A DNA stretch of 64,000 nt from a virus, in IMG/VR virus record IMGVR_UViG_3300009502_000042, positions 1 to 64,000 of that record. The stretch is one strand, 5' to 3'. The translations under genes and the position numbers were made by a program. Below are positions 1 to 10,904 of this stretch, piece by piece; the first letter of the stretch is position 1, and the number at the start of each line of letters is the position of its first letter. Under the pieces are notes generated by a model that was not told the DNA's origin, ran no database searches, and saw only the letters and a program-made list of their open reading frames with translations.

Positions 1-3000
1 GCTTTCTTTAGGGTGGTAAACTGCTCGTTGTCGATCTGCTCCTGTACCCAGTTCTTTCGATTGTTAAGATACTTAATACGTCTTTCGTTGTATTCCCGGG
101 CAGGAAGACCAAGGCGTTCAGCCTCTGCCATTCCCTGTTCTTTCATTCTTATAACATCCTCAGAGTCACCTTCTCTTACGACAAAAATACCGGACTTCCC
201 ACCTCCATTTTCAACCATGTCCCTGAAGTTCTCGAAAAGCCTTTTCTTTATCTGCAACTCCTTCTTTTCTTCGGGCGTGGGTTTATTTTTGTCCTGAAGT
301 CTCTTTATGTCATCACGAAGATCAATAATGTCCTGACTCTCCTGCTTTTGCTGTGCCGGGGTCTTTGGTCTGGTTATTCCGTTTTTAAGGTCCTCATACT
401 GCTGCATCAACCTGTCTTTCTTGCGAAGTTCGGCAGATTGTGCGGGAGTTGGCTTGTCTGCATTTTTCAGGTCCTTAATTTGATCCTTCAACTCCTTTAT
501 CTCGGGAGGATCGGCAGGGGGTTTAGGTTTCACCTTCCCGGTGTCGATACCATTTTGTGTGTCTTCAAGTTTAAGACGGAGTTCGGCCTCACGCTTATAG
601 TTCGCCATATCCGTGGCAAGTTCACTCCTTGTCTTTGGAGCATTCTCCTTTGAATATCCAGAAAGATGATCCATGATGTCTCTGGCGGTAAACTCGGGGA
701 ATACCTGCTGCACGTCACTCAGGGTTTTTTCTACAATCTCATCCAGCGACTTTGCGCCCATAACATGATGATCCTTAGCGATATCCTTGATGATCCTTGA
801 TATATCAGCACTGGACTCCGAGGAGGGTTTAGCCTCCTTGTCCGTAGGATACATGCCTTCCAGTTCCCTGTATTTGTCGACATCTTTTTTTCCTATAAGT
901 TTTGCTATATCCTTGTTTGATAATAATTCTGCCACATCAGCCTTCGACCCTCCCTTGGCATAATAAAGCGATCCGTATTTCTCAAACCCTGACGCTGTAT
1001 TTACCTCTTTTTCTATCCTGTTTTTTATCTTTGAGCCAAGGTCATCTTTTTCTGCTGCTGCACCTCCCCCTCTGGCGTTTCTTGTGGCATCCATGTCAAT
1101 CGGATGGCTTTTCGTGCTTTCCGCTCTTAGTTTTCCGTTCCATTTAGCTACAACCATGTCGTATCCAGCCTCTGCAATGAGGGGATTCATGTAGTCGATC
1201 TGCTTGTCTGGCGAGAACGACACGTCTGGACCATAATCCTTCCTAAATAAGGCAAGGGCTTGATCATAGAAATTTAATGGATCATCGTTAAACGGATAAA
1301 CCTTGTCTTTCGGAATCCTTACAGCGTGTAATCCTCCGGTAACGTTGTGTTCACGATCTCCCGGCTGAGTGTAATAATAACTAACCTTTTCGGAACGCTT
1401 ATCTGAGGTTATGCTATTCTCCCCCCAGTGTGATGGATCAACCATCCCGTTCTTGTACTTCTCCCAACCATGACCGTACCTGAAGAATATATAATTCCCA
1501 TTCCCATCGTCAACCATATTTTTAGAATACTCTTTCGGGACGATGTTTTTGACAGGACCTTCTTCTGAGGATGATGGTTTCATTCCGGCCAACATGATCT
1601 GGCGCAGTTTCTCCACATTCACTTTGATCCTGTTTTCTGGTTCCTTTGGCATATTTTTACTCCTGCCCCCGGTCCCCAGAACTTCCATGATCCTTATCTT
1701 CTCCTTATCTGCCTCATGCGCCTTTTCCAGTTCTTCGATCCTTATTTTGGCATCCCGCAGGTCCTGAAATTTTTGAGCAACATAAGCCTTTGCCTCTGGG
1801 GTCAATTCCTCAAGACTCTTGGTGGCCATGTATTCACGCTCCATCTGGCCGATATTCAACTCCGTGTTTACGTATGTCTGACGAAGACGGAAGATGTTGC
1901 TGGCCTCACGCCCGATCATCCAGCTTGCCATGTCATTATCTGACATTTTACGATAAACCTCAGACAGATCATTCTGAAGTTTCCTTCTTTGCTCTGGACT
2001 TTTCTCGGCCTTTAATTTATTCAGATACTCAATCTCGTCATTACGAAGGATGGCTCTGTGGATCAAAAGAACTGCCTCGTCAACCAGATTTCCGGTATGA
2101 TCTCTCAGAACCCTGTTTGTTACCCCGTACAGAATCTCTGGGTTTGCGTTTACCCCGGCTTTGGCAATGTCATATGCCTCGAAGACGTTCGTGCTGTGTA
2201 CGGCTCCTATGTGTCTCCTGAGAGCGTCCAGAGCCTGTAAGCCTTCCCTGCCCTCCAGTTCACTTTCTATTGTGGCATTATTTATGGCCGTAGTTTCATC
2301 CGCTGGCTTTTTCATCCTTGCTTTTTTACCGAAAATAGCCTCGTTTATCACGTCATTAGGGATCGACTCGTTGGTTTTAGCAACACTTTCCTTAAACGCA
2401 TTAACCAGCGCAGTGCCCTTTAATTCGGGATGAATGTCCCTGAACTTCCCAAACACATTAGTAATACCGTTGATCAATTTCTTGCGATCCTCGGAAGACA
2501 TCGGTTCTGACTCTGCTGAAAACAACCTTCCCTGCCCAGAACTCGTATCTTTCTCGGCCTGATCTCTTGTTTTTAACTGCTTGGTTGTCATCTCACTTTT
2601 CCATACTCCTGTATTGAGTTTGCCTTTGACGAGTGGACCCGCAACGTCTCCATAAGAAACCCCGGCAGCATTTTCCCTTCCTCCCGCTTTGATATACAGG
2701 TCTTTCTCAAAATACCACAATGCAGCCTGAACATCTGCCACAGAAAGATTATACCCTTTCTCAGCCAACTTACGTTGTGCCTCTTTAAAAGTTTCGTATT
2801 GCAATGTTCGATCTGGGGCATTATCTGGGGAATCTACTGTTCCATTCATTTTCTGGAATATCCCATTTGCCTTAGTATCAGCGTTCCCCTCTTGTATTAA
2901 TTGCTCTTTTGACTTTATCATATTCGGGACCACGCCCTTGTCACGTTGAGCCTTTTCCACGTCAAGATTTGCCAAAATCTTCTCGTACTCAATCTCCTGC

Positions 3001-6000
3001 TCTTTCTTTGTCCCCTTTTTTTGACCAACCAATATCTCGATATCGGTCCAGTATCCACCTCCTTTTTTAACCTTCGTTATGCCGTCTTTGGTCACAACGG
3101 TGTCTGGTCCTTTTCTTTTTATGTAAGCCCTCGTCCTTTTTGTTGCGTCAGCAATTGCATCGTCATCAGATATGTCTGGCTTGCCAATCAGCGTTTTATA
3201 CGCCCTAACACCGACATCTTCCGACTCAGGAGAGCCTTCCCTTCCTTTTAAAGTAGGGATGACTGATGACCTGTATCTATTGAATGATCTGGACTCCCAA
3301 CGGTCCATTGTCGGATACCCTTCGTCTCCCATAAGATTAGAGAAGTACACTCCTAACTTAGGTCCAAACACGGTAACAGCCCGTGGGAGTTTCATCTTAT
3401 CTTCCCACCCGCTATTGTATTTAATTCCAAGTTCTTTTGCCTCTTTACGAAACTTAGTTCCGGTCTTTTTTTCCATCAACCACTTGCTTAATTTTTTGAT
3501 GTCTCCATCAAATTCAGGACTCTCAAGTAGTTCGTTTATCCTATCTATATTAAGGTCGTAAGATTCTGTTTTTGTCCCACCTCCGGTAGCATAAGGTATT
3601 TTTTTAGAGCCATTGTTTTTGTAAGCCTCATATATTTCAACAGCAGCCTGAAGATTGTCATTAACCTCGGTTTGATCGCTGGTAATGGCCGTGAGCATTG
3701 TGAATAGGTCACGCTCCCCATGTTCGTTTGTTTTTAACTCTGGATACACAGTACTGAGTGTGTCGATAGCCTTTTCGTACTGCTTTGTATACCAGCCAAC
3801 TCCGCTACGGTCTGACATTCCGTATGTGTCTATCATGTGTTCAACCTCTAAGGCGATAAACTTAGATAGTCTGGGGATGATCTGGTGCCTAACACTCTTG
3901 TTGTGAGCAATTATACGGGCTAATTCGTCTCCTTTTTTATCCTTTTCCGACTTAAGCCTGTCGGTTACCCTCCATTTTTTACGCTCGTAATACTCATTTA
4001 TTTTCTCATATATTTTTCTGAGGTTATTTGTCTTATTTGGGTTTATTCCTATACTTCTGAAAGACTCTTCCCCGGTCATAAACTCATCCATGTGAGGCAT
4101 GACATTACCTCCTTGACTTGGGAAGAACGGAGACTCTCTTTCATATACAGAGGCGGTACTGGCCTTGATGATATCGGCAATTTCGTTATCTGTAAGAGCC
4201 ACGTCTTTCCCGATAAAGGATTTTATGGCATTGCGAACAAAATCGACAACCTGCTGCCATATTCCCTTCTCCATTTTATTGAGGTCCTCTTTGGTAATGA
4301 TCTTCTCGGCAATCTTGGCAAGATACTCCTCGGCCAAACCTTCTTTCCCGATCTTACCGCTGTTAAACGAATTAATATACGACCTGTCGATGGTTTGGGA
4401 TATCTTATCCATTCCCACGGAGTCATATATTTTCCCAAGCAGTTTATCTAATTCCTCTGGCTTTTCAATCAGCGATCTGAGGCCACGGTGAATCCCCTGC
4501 TCGTGAACCCATGTGGCCACGGCATCATTCTCATTCTTAAGATTGTCGGCAATGAAGTAAATCTTCCCGTTCCAAGGGTCATAAACACCCCTGATATTTA
4601 CCTTTGCCCCGGGAGATGCATTCCCTTCAATTCCAGCCCTTATGTCGGCAGGAAGGTCTTCCTGAGACTGTACCACAACCGCATCAAGTCCATTAACAGC
4701 CTTCTTTGCCAGCCCGTTAATAATAGACTGTACATTCTTCTGAGACTCTGGGGCGGGATTTTTCTTGGTGGCCTCCTGAAGGGCTTGAATTTCCTTCATT
4801 AAAGGAACTTCTGCCGGGATGACCTTTTCCTCAATAGGTACGTCCTTGTAATTAACCGGGGTTAAGCCATTCACACTCCGGTATTCCGCATCCCTTTCGG
4901 TGGCTCGTTGCCAAAGCGCACGTTGATCTTCCCCACCCTGTCCGTCTTCCACTTGAACGCCAAATTCTTTGAGTAACTGGGACCGTCTGTCTTCGGTGAC
5001 GTATCTGGAGTCGACTGGTCTGGCTGTTTGATCTTCGATGGTGATTCCATTTTCTTTTAAATTAGTTGCAAATTTATCTACCTGTGAATTAAATTCCTCA
5101 TTCTTATTATCGTAGAAATCAAGTATTTGAACTCTTCCCTTCTCGTCAAGAAGTGTGGCGTCAAGTCCAGCGTCTTTGAGTGCCTTAAGCACCCCTTCAA
5201 CATTGTCTACCTTGAATTCCAGTTCGATAATCCTGTCGGAAACCCCGTCCGAAGGGGCGTCAGGCTCAACGTATCTGGAGGCAATTGTTGCTTTCTGGGT
5301 TTCGTGAGACATCACGCCAAGGAGTGCGGCAAATTGTTCGGCCTCATCAAGGGTTTTCGCATTCACTTCCACCCTGTTTGACACCTCTGGGATGCCTTCA
5401 AAAATTCCAATAGTGTGGTCGATGTTCTTTATCTCAACCTTCATAATTCGGCCAAGTTCATGCATCCCCTTGATGTACGCCTTATACTCTGGTCTTTCCC
5501 TGACGGATGTGGCATCCTCTACGCTGGTTATCTTCAGGTCCCTGTAAGGTGCTACAAATATGGCTGAAATTGTGCCATCAGGATTGAGACTATTGATCAT
5601 ATCTGGCTTTGCCAGAGGCTCCGGTCCGTAAGGAACACGATCAAGGGCTTTTGATGCTATTTTTGTAAAGTCAAGTATTGCCTGTCTGTGTACGGAAGGA
5701 TTCTTCTGGTACGGCTTTTCAACGACATTTTGGTTGTTATTGCCTTCGATATTTGCTCCGATATTATCACTTAACTCTGTCCCGTCATAAAGGGCGAGGG
5801 AGTTCACATTGATATGTGAAATGATATCCAGATTCTTATTAAGATAATCGGCTGTTCTGGCGTAAGACTCGGGCGTTTCCGACCAGTCCGTTTCAGTGTC
5901 TCCGACCTTGTCTTTCCCCTCGAAACCAACAACGAGATTAGGAATGAAGTTTATTTTGTTCTCCCTGAGTTTTTCTGCCGCCAACTCCATCTGTTTTTCA

Positions 6001-9000
6001 AGGGCTGGCTTGTGTAATCTCCTTAAAATAGGATCGTTAAACGACTCAATTCCAAGTTCAACGTACTTAATGTGGGCGTCCTCCAGAAACTGATTGTCAA
6101 ACTTGAGCATCTGGCCAGCGGTTGTCTGGATTATAAAGCCTTCAAAATCAGGATTTACCTCCTTTATCCTCTTGTAAATCTCAGTGAGATAAGTGTGGTT
6201 CTTGGACTGACCGAAAGTTTTGTCATCCAAATATATCAGCCTTGCATCCAAGTCCTTGATGCTTTCAACCTGAGAGTCAATGATATCTTTGGGCGTTTCC
6301 GTTATAACCCGGGGAATTTCCGAGCAAAAGGCGCAGTGAAACAGGCACCCTTCGGACATACTGAGTCTGGGGATGACTCTCGTGCCCCTGAAATGACGAT
6401 AGGAATACCCATGAACATCTGGGTATCCATTTTGAACAGCAAACTCACTGACCGTCTTATACACGGTAACGTTTGGTTTTTCACTCAAGGATTTGAATTC
6501 GGTGTATCCCCCTACGGATATTTTCTGCCCGGGAATCTCCTCTGCTATCCTCGAAATATGTGGCTCATTTATCATAAGAGTACTGAATGCAACCCTGTCG
6601 TATCCAGCCTCTTTAATAAACTTAATAGCCTCATCCATATCCCTGACAACATAAACATCCGACTTGTCAACAATATGAGAGAGCCGGGACATCCATAGTG
6701 GAATTTCCCAGAAGTCGAACGTCCTGTCGAACCCGGGTCTGGTACGGTATAGTTTGTCATAATACAACTCTGTCGGGTCCCCGGTCAATCTTCCTCTGTT
6801 CAGGAGGTCCGAGTTTGAAAATTGAACAAGCAACACTCTGTCTGAATTATCTTTTCCCGGGTCCATCCTTACCCACAGGTTGTTCCCTTTGTTTTTTGGA
6901 CTGTTGCGAACAGCGTCATTTAGACTGAAACTTGGCGTGGTTGTCTCGCTTCCCTTTGCGTCCTTGGAAATTACGGGATCGGCTCCATTAATAGGCTCCT
7001 TATCAACCTTGCGGAACGCCTCGTACTCTCCGACCGCCTGATCAATGACTTCATTAAGGGATTTCCCGGCATTAGCAGGATCGGACATCATATTAAGAAC
7101 CTGCGCTGAAACAGCGGCTGTCTCGTGATCCAAAACCTCGACATTCAGCCTGTTTGTCCTGTACTTAACCTCGTCATTCAGGCTTTTATCGTTTATGTCG
7201 ACCGGATTAACTTCTGAAACTGGCCTGTCAAGAAGTGATTTTACGGGCTTTCCAGAACCTTCATCTCCAACCACAAGCACCTTGGATTTATCAACAATAT
7301 TCCCGTCCCCAAGATCAAATTTATCTCCCGATATCCCTTTTACAACAAAGGCTTTTCCATCGAGGAAGACAACGGAGCTTGGTTTAACTTCGCCAGTCTC
7401 CCCTGATACGAGTCGATTGCCTTCTTGCGTTGTTTCGCCTCCTCCAAGGATAGTGCCGGGGTTAACGGTTTGCCTTCGTCCGTCTGGACTAAGTACCCTG
7501 ATGGCGTTTTCACTATTGACGTTTTCATCTGTGTTTTTATTAATAATTTCGTTTGCAATTTTCTCTGCACCTACACGGGTTTCCGCACGGTGTATCCCAG
7601 TGGACTCTCCGAATTTATCGCCCGTAACATTAACCTCCCAATATGGACTTACCGGGACAAACTGACCGTCTTTCCCGAGCAGCCTCCCGATCCTTGACGG
7701 TTTTTGATATTGTGTTGTAACCTGCTCTATCTGAACATGATTATCGTCATCAAGTTTATATGAACCAAGGATTGGGTCCGATCCATCATCCGGTTTATCC
7801 CATTCAATCCTACTTCCGGTAGCAGGGATGATAGGAATTTCTGGTTTTATAACAGGCTCTGACTCGCCTTTCTTGGGAAGTAACCCTGTCTCGATTGGAG
7901 GAGGCTCGACAAGGTTTCTAACCCTCTGAACAGCATCATCGAGAGACAATGGATTCTCGTCTCTTAATTTTACAATATTACTTTCCTCCCGGCTTAAAGC
8001 CTCTCCATCCTCCATTTTCTTCTTAGCAGACTTGTAAAGTGCGTCTTGTCTTTTAGCCTCAATTTCCTTCTCCTTGGCAACCTCTGCATCAAATCGGTCA
8101 ACCTCCTTTTGCTCCAGTGGAGTGCGGTCCCACGGAGTTTCATATTTATCAAGCCCCATCTTTAAGGTAGCAACATCGGCCTCTCCAGCCTTAAGCCTCT
8201 GGGAGATATTCACCTTCTGCTGGACCGTCATACTGTTTGCGTCCGTCCTTTTCTGACGTTCCATGATGAGGGTAGTGAATCTCATGGCGTCCTTCTCGGC
8301 AGCGTCAGCATCTCCGTATTTACGGGCGAACACAGGCTCGTCAGCGGCATTATAGGCGATTAAAACCGACTTTCCTCCATCGCTTTTAGTATCAATCCTT
8401 GACACTACTGGAGTTCCGGTATCTGGCATAAGACCCTCAATAGCATACATCAACTTTGCCTTGGTCTCAATAGGGATACTTCCCGACCTTAAGAACCACT
8501 GTAACTGATTTGGATCGTTATTCAGGCTGTTTATGACCTCGTCAGAGGAGGGGAATGCATTCAGCTTATAATTTCCGTTTTTATCAGTCCTACCCTTCGG
8601 TCTCCCTTTGTAGTCGTACATCAGACTGATTTCGTCAGGAGTAAGTTCTACCCTGAATACGCCCTCATTCACCTTCCCCTTATCAAAGTTCTGAGCCTTG
8701 ACCCATTCCGTTCCAGATATCAGTATGTGAGGTATTTTAAGCCCTACAAGAGGGATGGCACTTAACACAAAGTCCTTGAATGTTAAGTCGCTTAACTGTT
8801 TCTTTGGGTCGAACATTGTTCCACCAACCGTAAACACCCCGACTTCAGTGGCAAATCCAGCGGCACTTACATTGGCCTTAAGAGTGGATATGGATTGTTT
8901 TGAAAGTCCGGTATCAGCCCCCCATTCACCGACTGACCCTTTCCCGATTTCAGTCCCGGCACCAATAGCACCGACCGCACCTCCAAGAAGAAAGTCCTCT

Positions 9001-10904
9001 CCTCCTCTTTTCAGCACCTGACTCCAATTAATGCTCTTAAGTGTGTTTTTGGGATCAGCTAACTGGGTAGCTGTTTCGCTCATCATCCCATAGGCACTAA
9101 GAGAACCAGCGGAAACGGCAGCGTTTTTAATCACGCTGGCGGTGGCTCCGTTTATCATCTCATCAGAAAGATACGCAACCGCTTTTCTGGCGGTCGACTC
9201 CCTCATCCCATTAGCAACAAACTGAGCAATAGTCTTTTCTGCCGCCTTTAAAGCATTCTTCTTGATCGCCCAGTCAACAGCCATTTCCGCAGGTTTTGCC
9301 CCTACTGAAAACGCCCCAAGTCCTTCCATACCGAACTCAGCAGCACCCTTCCCAACGGTTCCCCATCCAGCTACTGGCAACATCGGACCGGAGTCAATCA
9401 ACAGGCTCACAAATCCTGCCGCAACACTTTCAGTCGTGGAAGGCGTGTATCCCGCCCAAGGATCAAATGCTGGATCGGTCGATCCCGGTGGAAGGAAAGC
9501 CTGAACTCCCTTGCCGATCAATGAATTTCCAACTCCCTGTGCCACAATATAGTCCATTGAGGACCTCCTATTGTACCACTGATTTTGCTCTTCTTTTATG
9601 GCGTCACCAAGAACCGTTCTCTGGTCCGTAAGTTTGTCTACCTCATCATTCATAATCTTTGTATGCTCTGGGGTATTTGACCCCTGCTCTTCCCGGGAAA
9701 GGTTCTGCATGGCCTTTGTCTTTGCCCCCAAAGCCATATGTTCACGCTCCATCTGAGCCAGCTTATTCGGATCAGGAGGAAGGCTCATCAGTTTGTCGGC
9801 ATACAAAAGGGCGTCCTTCCAGTTTCCTGAATTTGCCGCCATCACAACCTTCTGCCCGTTAAGAGTAGGATCATCGGGATTTAGTGCAAGTGCCTTATCA
9901 AGAAACCCAGAAACTCCATATTTATCGTAAATTGACGGGTCTCTCGCCAGTATTCCCTTTACATCATCGGGTGTCGGAGAGCCATCAACGATACCAGACT
10001 GAACAATTACATTCCTTGCATCGTTTTCTGCGGCTTTCTTTGCCGCCCAGTATGGCAACTGATTGGCGTAGGGATCGGCAGGACGGGTTTTCTCCAAGTT
10101 AGAGAGCATTTGTACCACCGTGGTAAGATCACCCTTGTCAGCGGCATCTTTCATTGCAATTCTTGGCATAAGATAAGACTGATTGAGCCACATGTTTTCC
10201 CGTTCTATCTGAACGGGGTCTTTTGGCTTATCCAAACCGTCTTGGTATTCTTGTTCTGAGGTTATTGGAGCAATTTCTGCCTTGGCTCTTGCCTCGGTGA
10301 TCCCGATTTTATCAGGGTCTACCCCGACCGCTTGCTGATAATCGGATTTCCATTTTGTAGGATTATTCGGAGATTTCAGGTCTTGACCATCTGAACCAAA
10401 GTTTCCCCAGTTGAGTTCCCATTTTTTTGTACTTGGGTTTTTAGTTGCAACTGGAGTTATACCTGATTTCCACGCACCACGATAGTCGTAATCTGGATTG
10501 TCAGGAGAATCTTCTCCTCCCTTGGTCAATCTCTGGTCCTGTTTCCACGCCTGTACACGAGGGTTCTCATTCCAGAACTTCTGGAAACCCTCCTCGTCTT
10601 TGGGGGATAATTTTGTGGTATTGAATCCCGGTGTCGGTTGAGGTACTGGTTTTACCTCCTTGGGCACAACTGGTCCCGGTGCCGCCTTAGATGTACCATC
10701 TTCGGATGACGATGGCTGGATAGGGGATATAGGCGACCCGCCTCCTAAGTTTTTCCCGGCATCCATCGAAAAAGCATCGGACGGATTTACAGGCTCCTCT
10801 TTTTTTTTTAACCCAGAAAGGTCGATGGGAGGTAAAGAGGCTCCCTTGTTTGCACCAGTAAGTCCAGAAAGATCAATTGGCGGTAATTTTGTGTTTTCGT
10901 CCAT
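1..10904 (-). CDS. Giant polyvalent-type protein with radical-SAM and zincin-like domains (C-terminus outside window)
   Basis: One frame is open without a stop from the ATG at 10904 to the window edge, giving at least 3634 aa. The start overlaps the stop of the upstream gene (TAATG). By my own translation: a low-complexity Pro/Gly N-terminus; a Gly/Ala-rich, partly hydrophobic stretch near residues 490-690; a B12-binding-like fold near 1375-1480; radical-SAM cysteines C1520, C1524 and C1527 (CLFHCAFC), then LIYLDDKTF at 1556-1564 and GIES at 1618-1621; HEQGIH at 2134-2139 followed by RGLRSL; a YYTQPGD...VYPFNDDP block near 3125-3265; a Lys/Glu-rich coiled-coil-like end after 3440. The layout fits the large polyvalent proteins of phages, which are thought to be injected with DNA and act early in the host. 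The frame and motifs are seen directly; the substrate of the radical-SAM domain is unknown. It lies last in the virion operon after two cargo-like genes. Confidence 0.85.
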   Translation of the reverse strand, partial: MDENTKLPPIDLSGLTGANKGASLPPIDLSGLKKKEEPVNPSDAFSMDAGKNLGGGSPISPIQPSSSEDGTSKAAPGPVVPKEVKPVPQPTPGFNTTKLSPKDEEGFQKFWNENPRVQAWKQDQRLTKGGEDSPDNPDYDYRGAWKSGITPVATKNPSTKKWELNWGNFGSDGQDLKSPNNPTKWKSDYQQAVGVDPDKIGITEARAKAEIAPITSEQEYQDGLDKPKDPVQIERENMWLNQSYLMPRIAMKDAADKGDLTTVVQMLSNLEKTRPADPYANQLPYWAAKKAAENDARNVIVQSGIVDGSPTPDDVKGILARDPSIYDKYGVSGFLDKALALNPDDPTLNGQKVVMAANSGNWKDALLYADKLMSLPPDPNKLAQMEREHMALGAKTKAMQNLSREEQGSNTPEHTKIMNDEVDKLTDQRTVLGDAIKEEQNQWYNRRSSMDYIVAQGVGNSLIGKGVQAFLPPGSTDPAFDPWAGYTPSTTESVAAGFVSLLIDSGPMLPVAGWGTVGKGAAEFGMEGLGAFSVGAKPAEMAVDWAIKKNALKAAEKTIAQFVANGMRESTARKAVAYLSDEMINGATASVIKNAAVSAGSLSAYGMMSETATQLADPKNTLKSINWSQVLKRGGEDFLLGGAVGAIGAGTEIGKGSVGEWGADTGLSKQSISTLKANVSAAGFATEVGVFTVGGTMFDPKKQLSDLTFKDFVLSAIPLVGLKIPHILISGTEWVKAQNFDKGKVNEGVFRVELTPDEISLMYDYKGRPKGRTDKNGNYKLNAFPSSDEVINSLNNDPNQLQWFLRSGSIPIETKAKLMYAIEGLMPDTGTPVVSRIDTKSDGGKSVLIAYNAADEPVFARKYGDADAAEKDAMRFTTLIMERQKRTDANSMTVQQKVNISQRLKAGEADVATLKMGLDKYETPWDRTPLEQKEVDRFDAEVAKEKEIEAKRQDALYKSAKKKMEDGEALSREESNIVKLRDENPLSLDDAVQRVRNLVEPPPIETGLLPKKGESEPVIKPEIPIIPATGSRIEWDKPDDGSDPILGSYKLDDDNHVQIEQVTTQYQKPSRIGRLLGKDGQFVPVSPYWEVNVTGDKFGESTGIHRAETRVGAEKIANEIINKNTDENVNSENAIRVLSPDGRRQTVNPGTILGGGETTQEGNRLVSGETGEVKPSSVVFLDGKAFVVKGISGDKFDLGDGNIVDKSKVLVVGDEGSGKPVKSLLDRPVSEVNPVDINDKSLNDEVKYRTNRLNVEVLDHETAAVSAQVLNMMSDPANAGKSLNEVIDQAVGEYEAFRKVDKEPINGADPVISKDAKGSETTTPSFSLNDAVRNSPKNKGNNLWVRMDPGKDNSDRVLLVQFSNSDLLNRGRLTGDPTELYYDKLYRTRPGFDRTFDFWEIPLWMSRLSHIVDKSDVYVVRDMDEAIKFIKEAGYDRVAFSTLMINEPHISRIAEEIPGQKISVGGYTEFKSLSEKPNVTVYKTVSEFAVQNGYPDVHGYSYRHFRGTRVIPRLSMSEGCLFHCAFCSEIPRVITETPKDIIDSQVESIKDLDARLIYLDDKTFGQSKNHTYLTEIYKRIKEVNPDFEGFIIQTTAGQMLKFDNQFLEDAHIKYVELGIESFNDPILRRLHKPALEKQMELAAEKLRENKINFIPNLVVGFEGKDKVGDTETDWSETPESYARTADYLNKNLDIISHINVNSLALYDGTELSDNIGANIEGNNNQNVVEKPYQKNPSVHRQAILDFTKIASKALDRVPYGPEPLAKPDMINSLNPDGTISAIFVAPYRDLKITSVEDATSVRERPEYKAYIKGMHELGRIMKVEIKNIDHTIGIFEGIPEVSNRVEVNAKTLDEAEQFAALLGVMSHETQKATIASRYVEPDAPSDGVSDRIIELEFKVDNVEGVLKALKDAGLDATLLDEKGRVQILDFYDNKNEEFNSQVDKFATNLKENGITIEDQTARPVDSRYVTEDRRSQLLKEFGVQVEDGQGGEDQRALWQRATERDAEYRSVNGLTPVNYKDVPIEEKVIPAEVPLMKEIQALQEATKKNPAPESQKNVQSIINGLAKKAVNGLDAVVVQSQEDLPADIRAGIEGNASPGAKVNIRGVYDPWNGKIYFIADNLKNENDAVATWVHEQGIHRGLRSLIEKPEELDKLLGKIYDSVGMDKISQTIDRSYINSFNSGKIGKEGLAEEYLAKIAEKIITKEDLNKMEKGIWQQVVDFVRNAIKSFIGKDVALTDNEIADIIKASTASVYERESPFFPSQGGNVMPHMDEFMTGEESFRSIGINPNKTNNLRKIYEKINEYYERKKWRVTDRLKSEKDKKGDELARIIAHNKSVRHQIIPRLSKFIALEVEHMIDTYGMSDRSGVGWYTKQYEKAIDTLSTVYPELKTNEHGERDLFTMLTAITSDQTEVNDNLQAAVEIYEAYKNNGSKKIPYATGGGTKTESYDLNIDRINELLESPEFDGDIKKLSKWLMEKKTGTKFRKEAKELGIKYNSGWEDKMKLPRAVTVFGPKLGVYFSNLMGDEGYPTMDRWESRSFNRYRSSVIPTLKGREGSPESEDVGVRAYKTLIGKPDISDDDAIADATKRTRAYIKRKGPDTVVTKDGITKVKKGGGYWTDIEILVGQKKGTKKEQEIEYEKILANLDVEKAQRDKGVVPNMIKSKEQLIQEGNADTKANGIFQKMNGTVDSPDNAPDRTLQYETFKEAQRKLAEKGYNLSVADVQAALWYFEKDLYIKAGGRENAAGVSYGDVAGPLVKGKLNTGVWKSEMTTKQLKTRDQAEKDTSSGQGRLFSAESEPMSSEDRKKLINGITNVFGKFRDIHPELKGTALVNAFKESVAKTNESIPNDVINEAIFGKKARMKKPADETTAINNATIESELEGREGLQALDALRRHIGAVHSTNVFEAYDIAKAGVNANPEILYGVTNRVLRDHTGNLVDEAVLLIHRAILRNDEIEYLNKLKAEKSPEQRRKLQNDLSEVYRKMSDNDMASWMIGREASNIFRLRQTYVNTELNIGQMEREYMATKSLEELTPEAKAYVAQKFQDLRDAKIRIEELEKAHEADKEKIRIMEVLGTGGRSKNMPKEPENRIKVNVEKLRQIMLAGMKPSSSEEGPVKNIVPKEYSKNMVDDGNGNYIFFRYGHGWEKYKNGMVDPSHWGENSITSDKRSEKVSYYYTQPGDREHNVTGGLHAVRIPKDKVYPFNDDPLNFYDQALALFRKDYGPDVSFSPDKQIDYMNPLIAEAGYDMVVAKWNGKLRAESTKSHPIDMDATRNARGGGAAAEKDDLGSKIKNRIEKEVNTASGFEKYGSLYYAKGGSKADVAELLSNKDIAKLIGKKDVDKYRELEGMYPTDKEAKPSSESSADISRIIKDIAKDHHVMGAKSLDEIVEKTLSDVQQVFPEFTARDIMDHLSGYSKENAPKTRSELATDMANYKREAELRLKLEDTQNGIDTGKVKPKPPADPPEIKELKDQIKDLKNADKPTPAQSAELRKKDRLMQQYEDLKNGITRPKTPAQQKQESQDIIDLRDDIKRLQDKNKPTPEEKKELQIKKRLFENFRDMVENGGGKSGIFVVREGDSEDVIRMKEQGMAEAERLGLPAREYNERRIKYLNNRKNWVQEQIDNEQFTTLKK

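Noticed and set aside
13-9862. Many rightward open frames of 60-210 codons across 1-10 kb
   Set aside because: They lie opposite one uninterrupted leftward frame that contains recognisable protein motifs; they have no ribosome sites and low-complexity Ser/Leu/Pro-rich products.
1-10904. Giant virion RNA polymerase as in crAss-like phages
   Set aside because: I found no double-psi-barrel type DxDGD motif in the translated part; such a gene may lie further left, outside the window.
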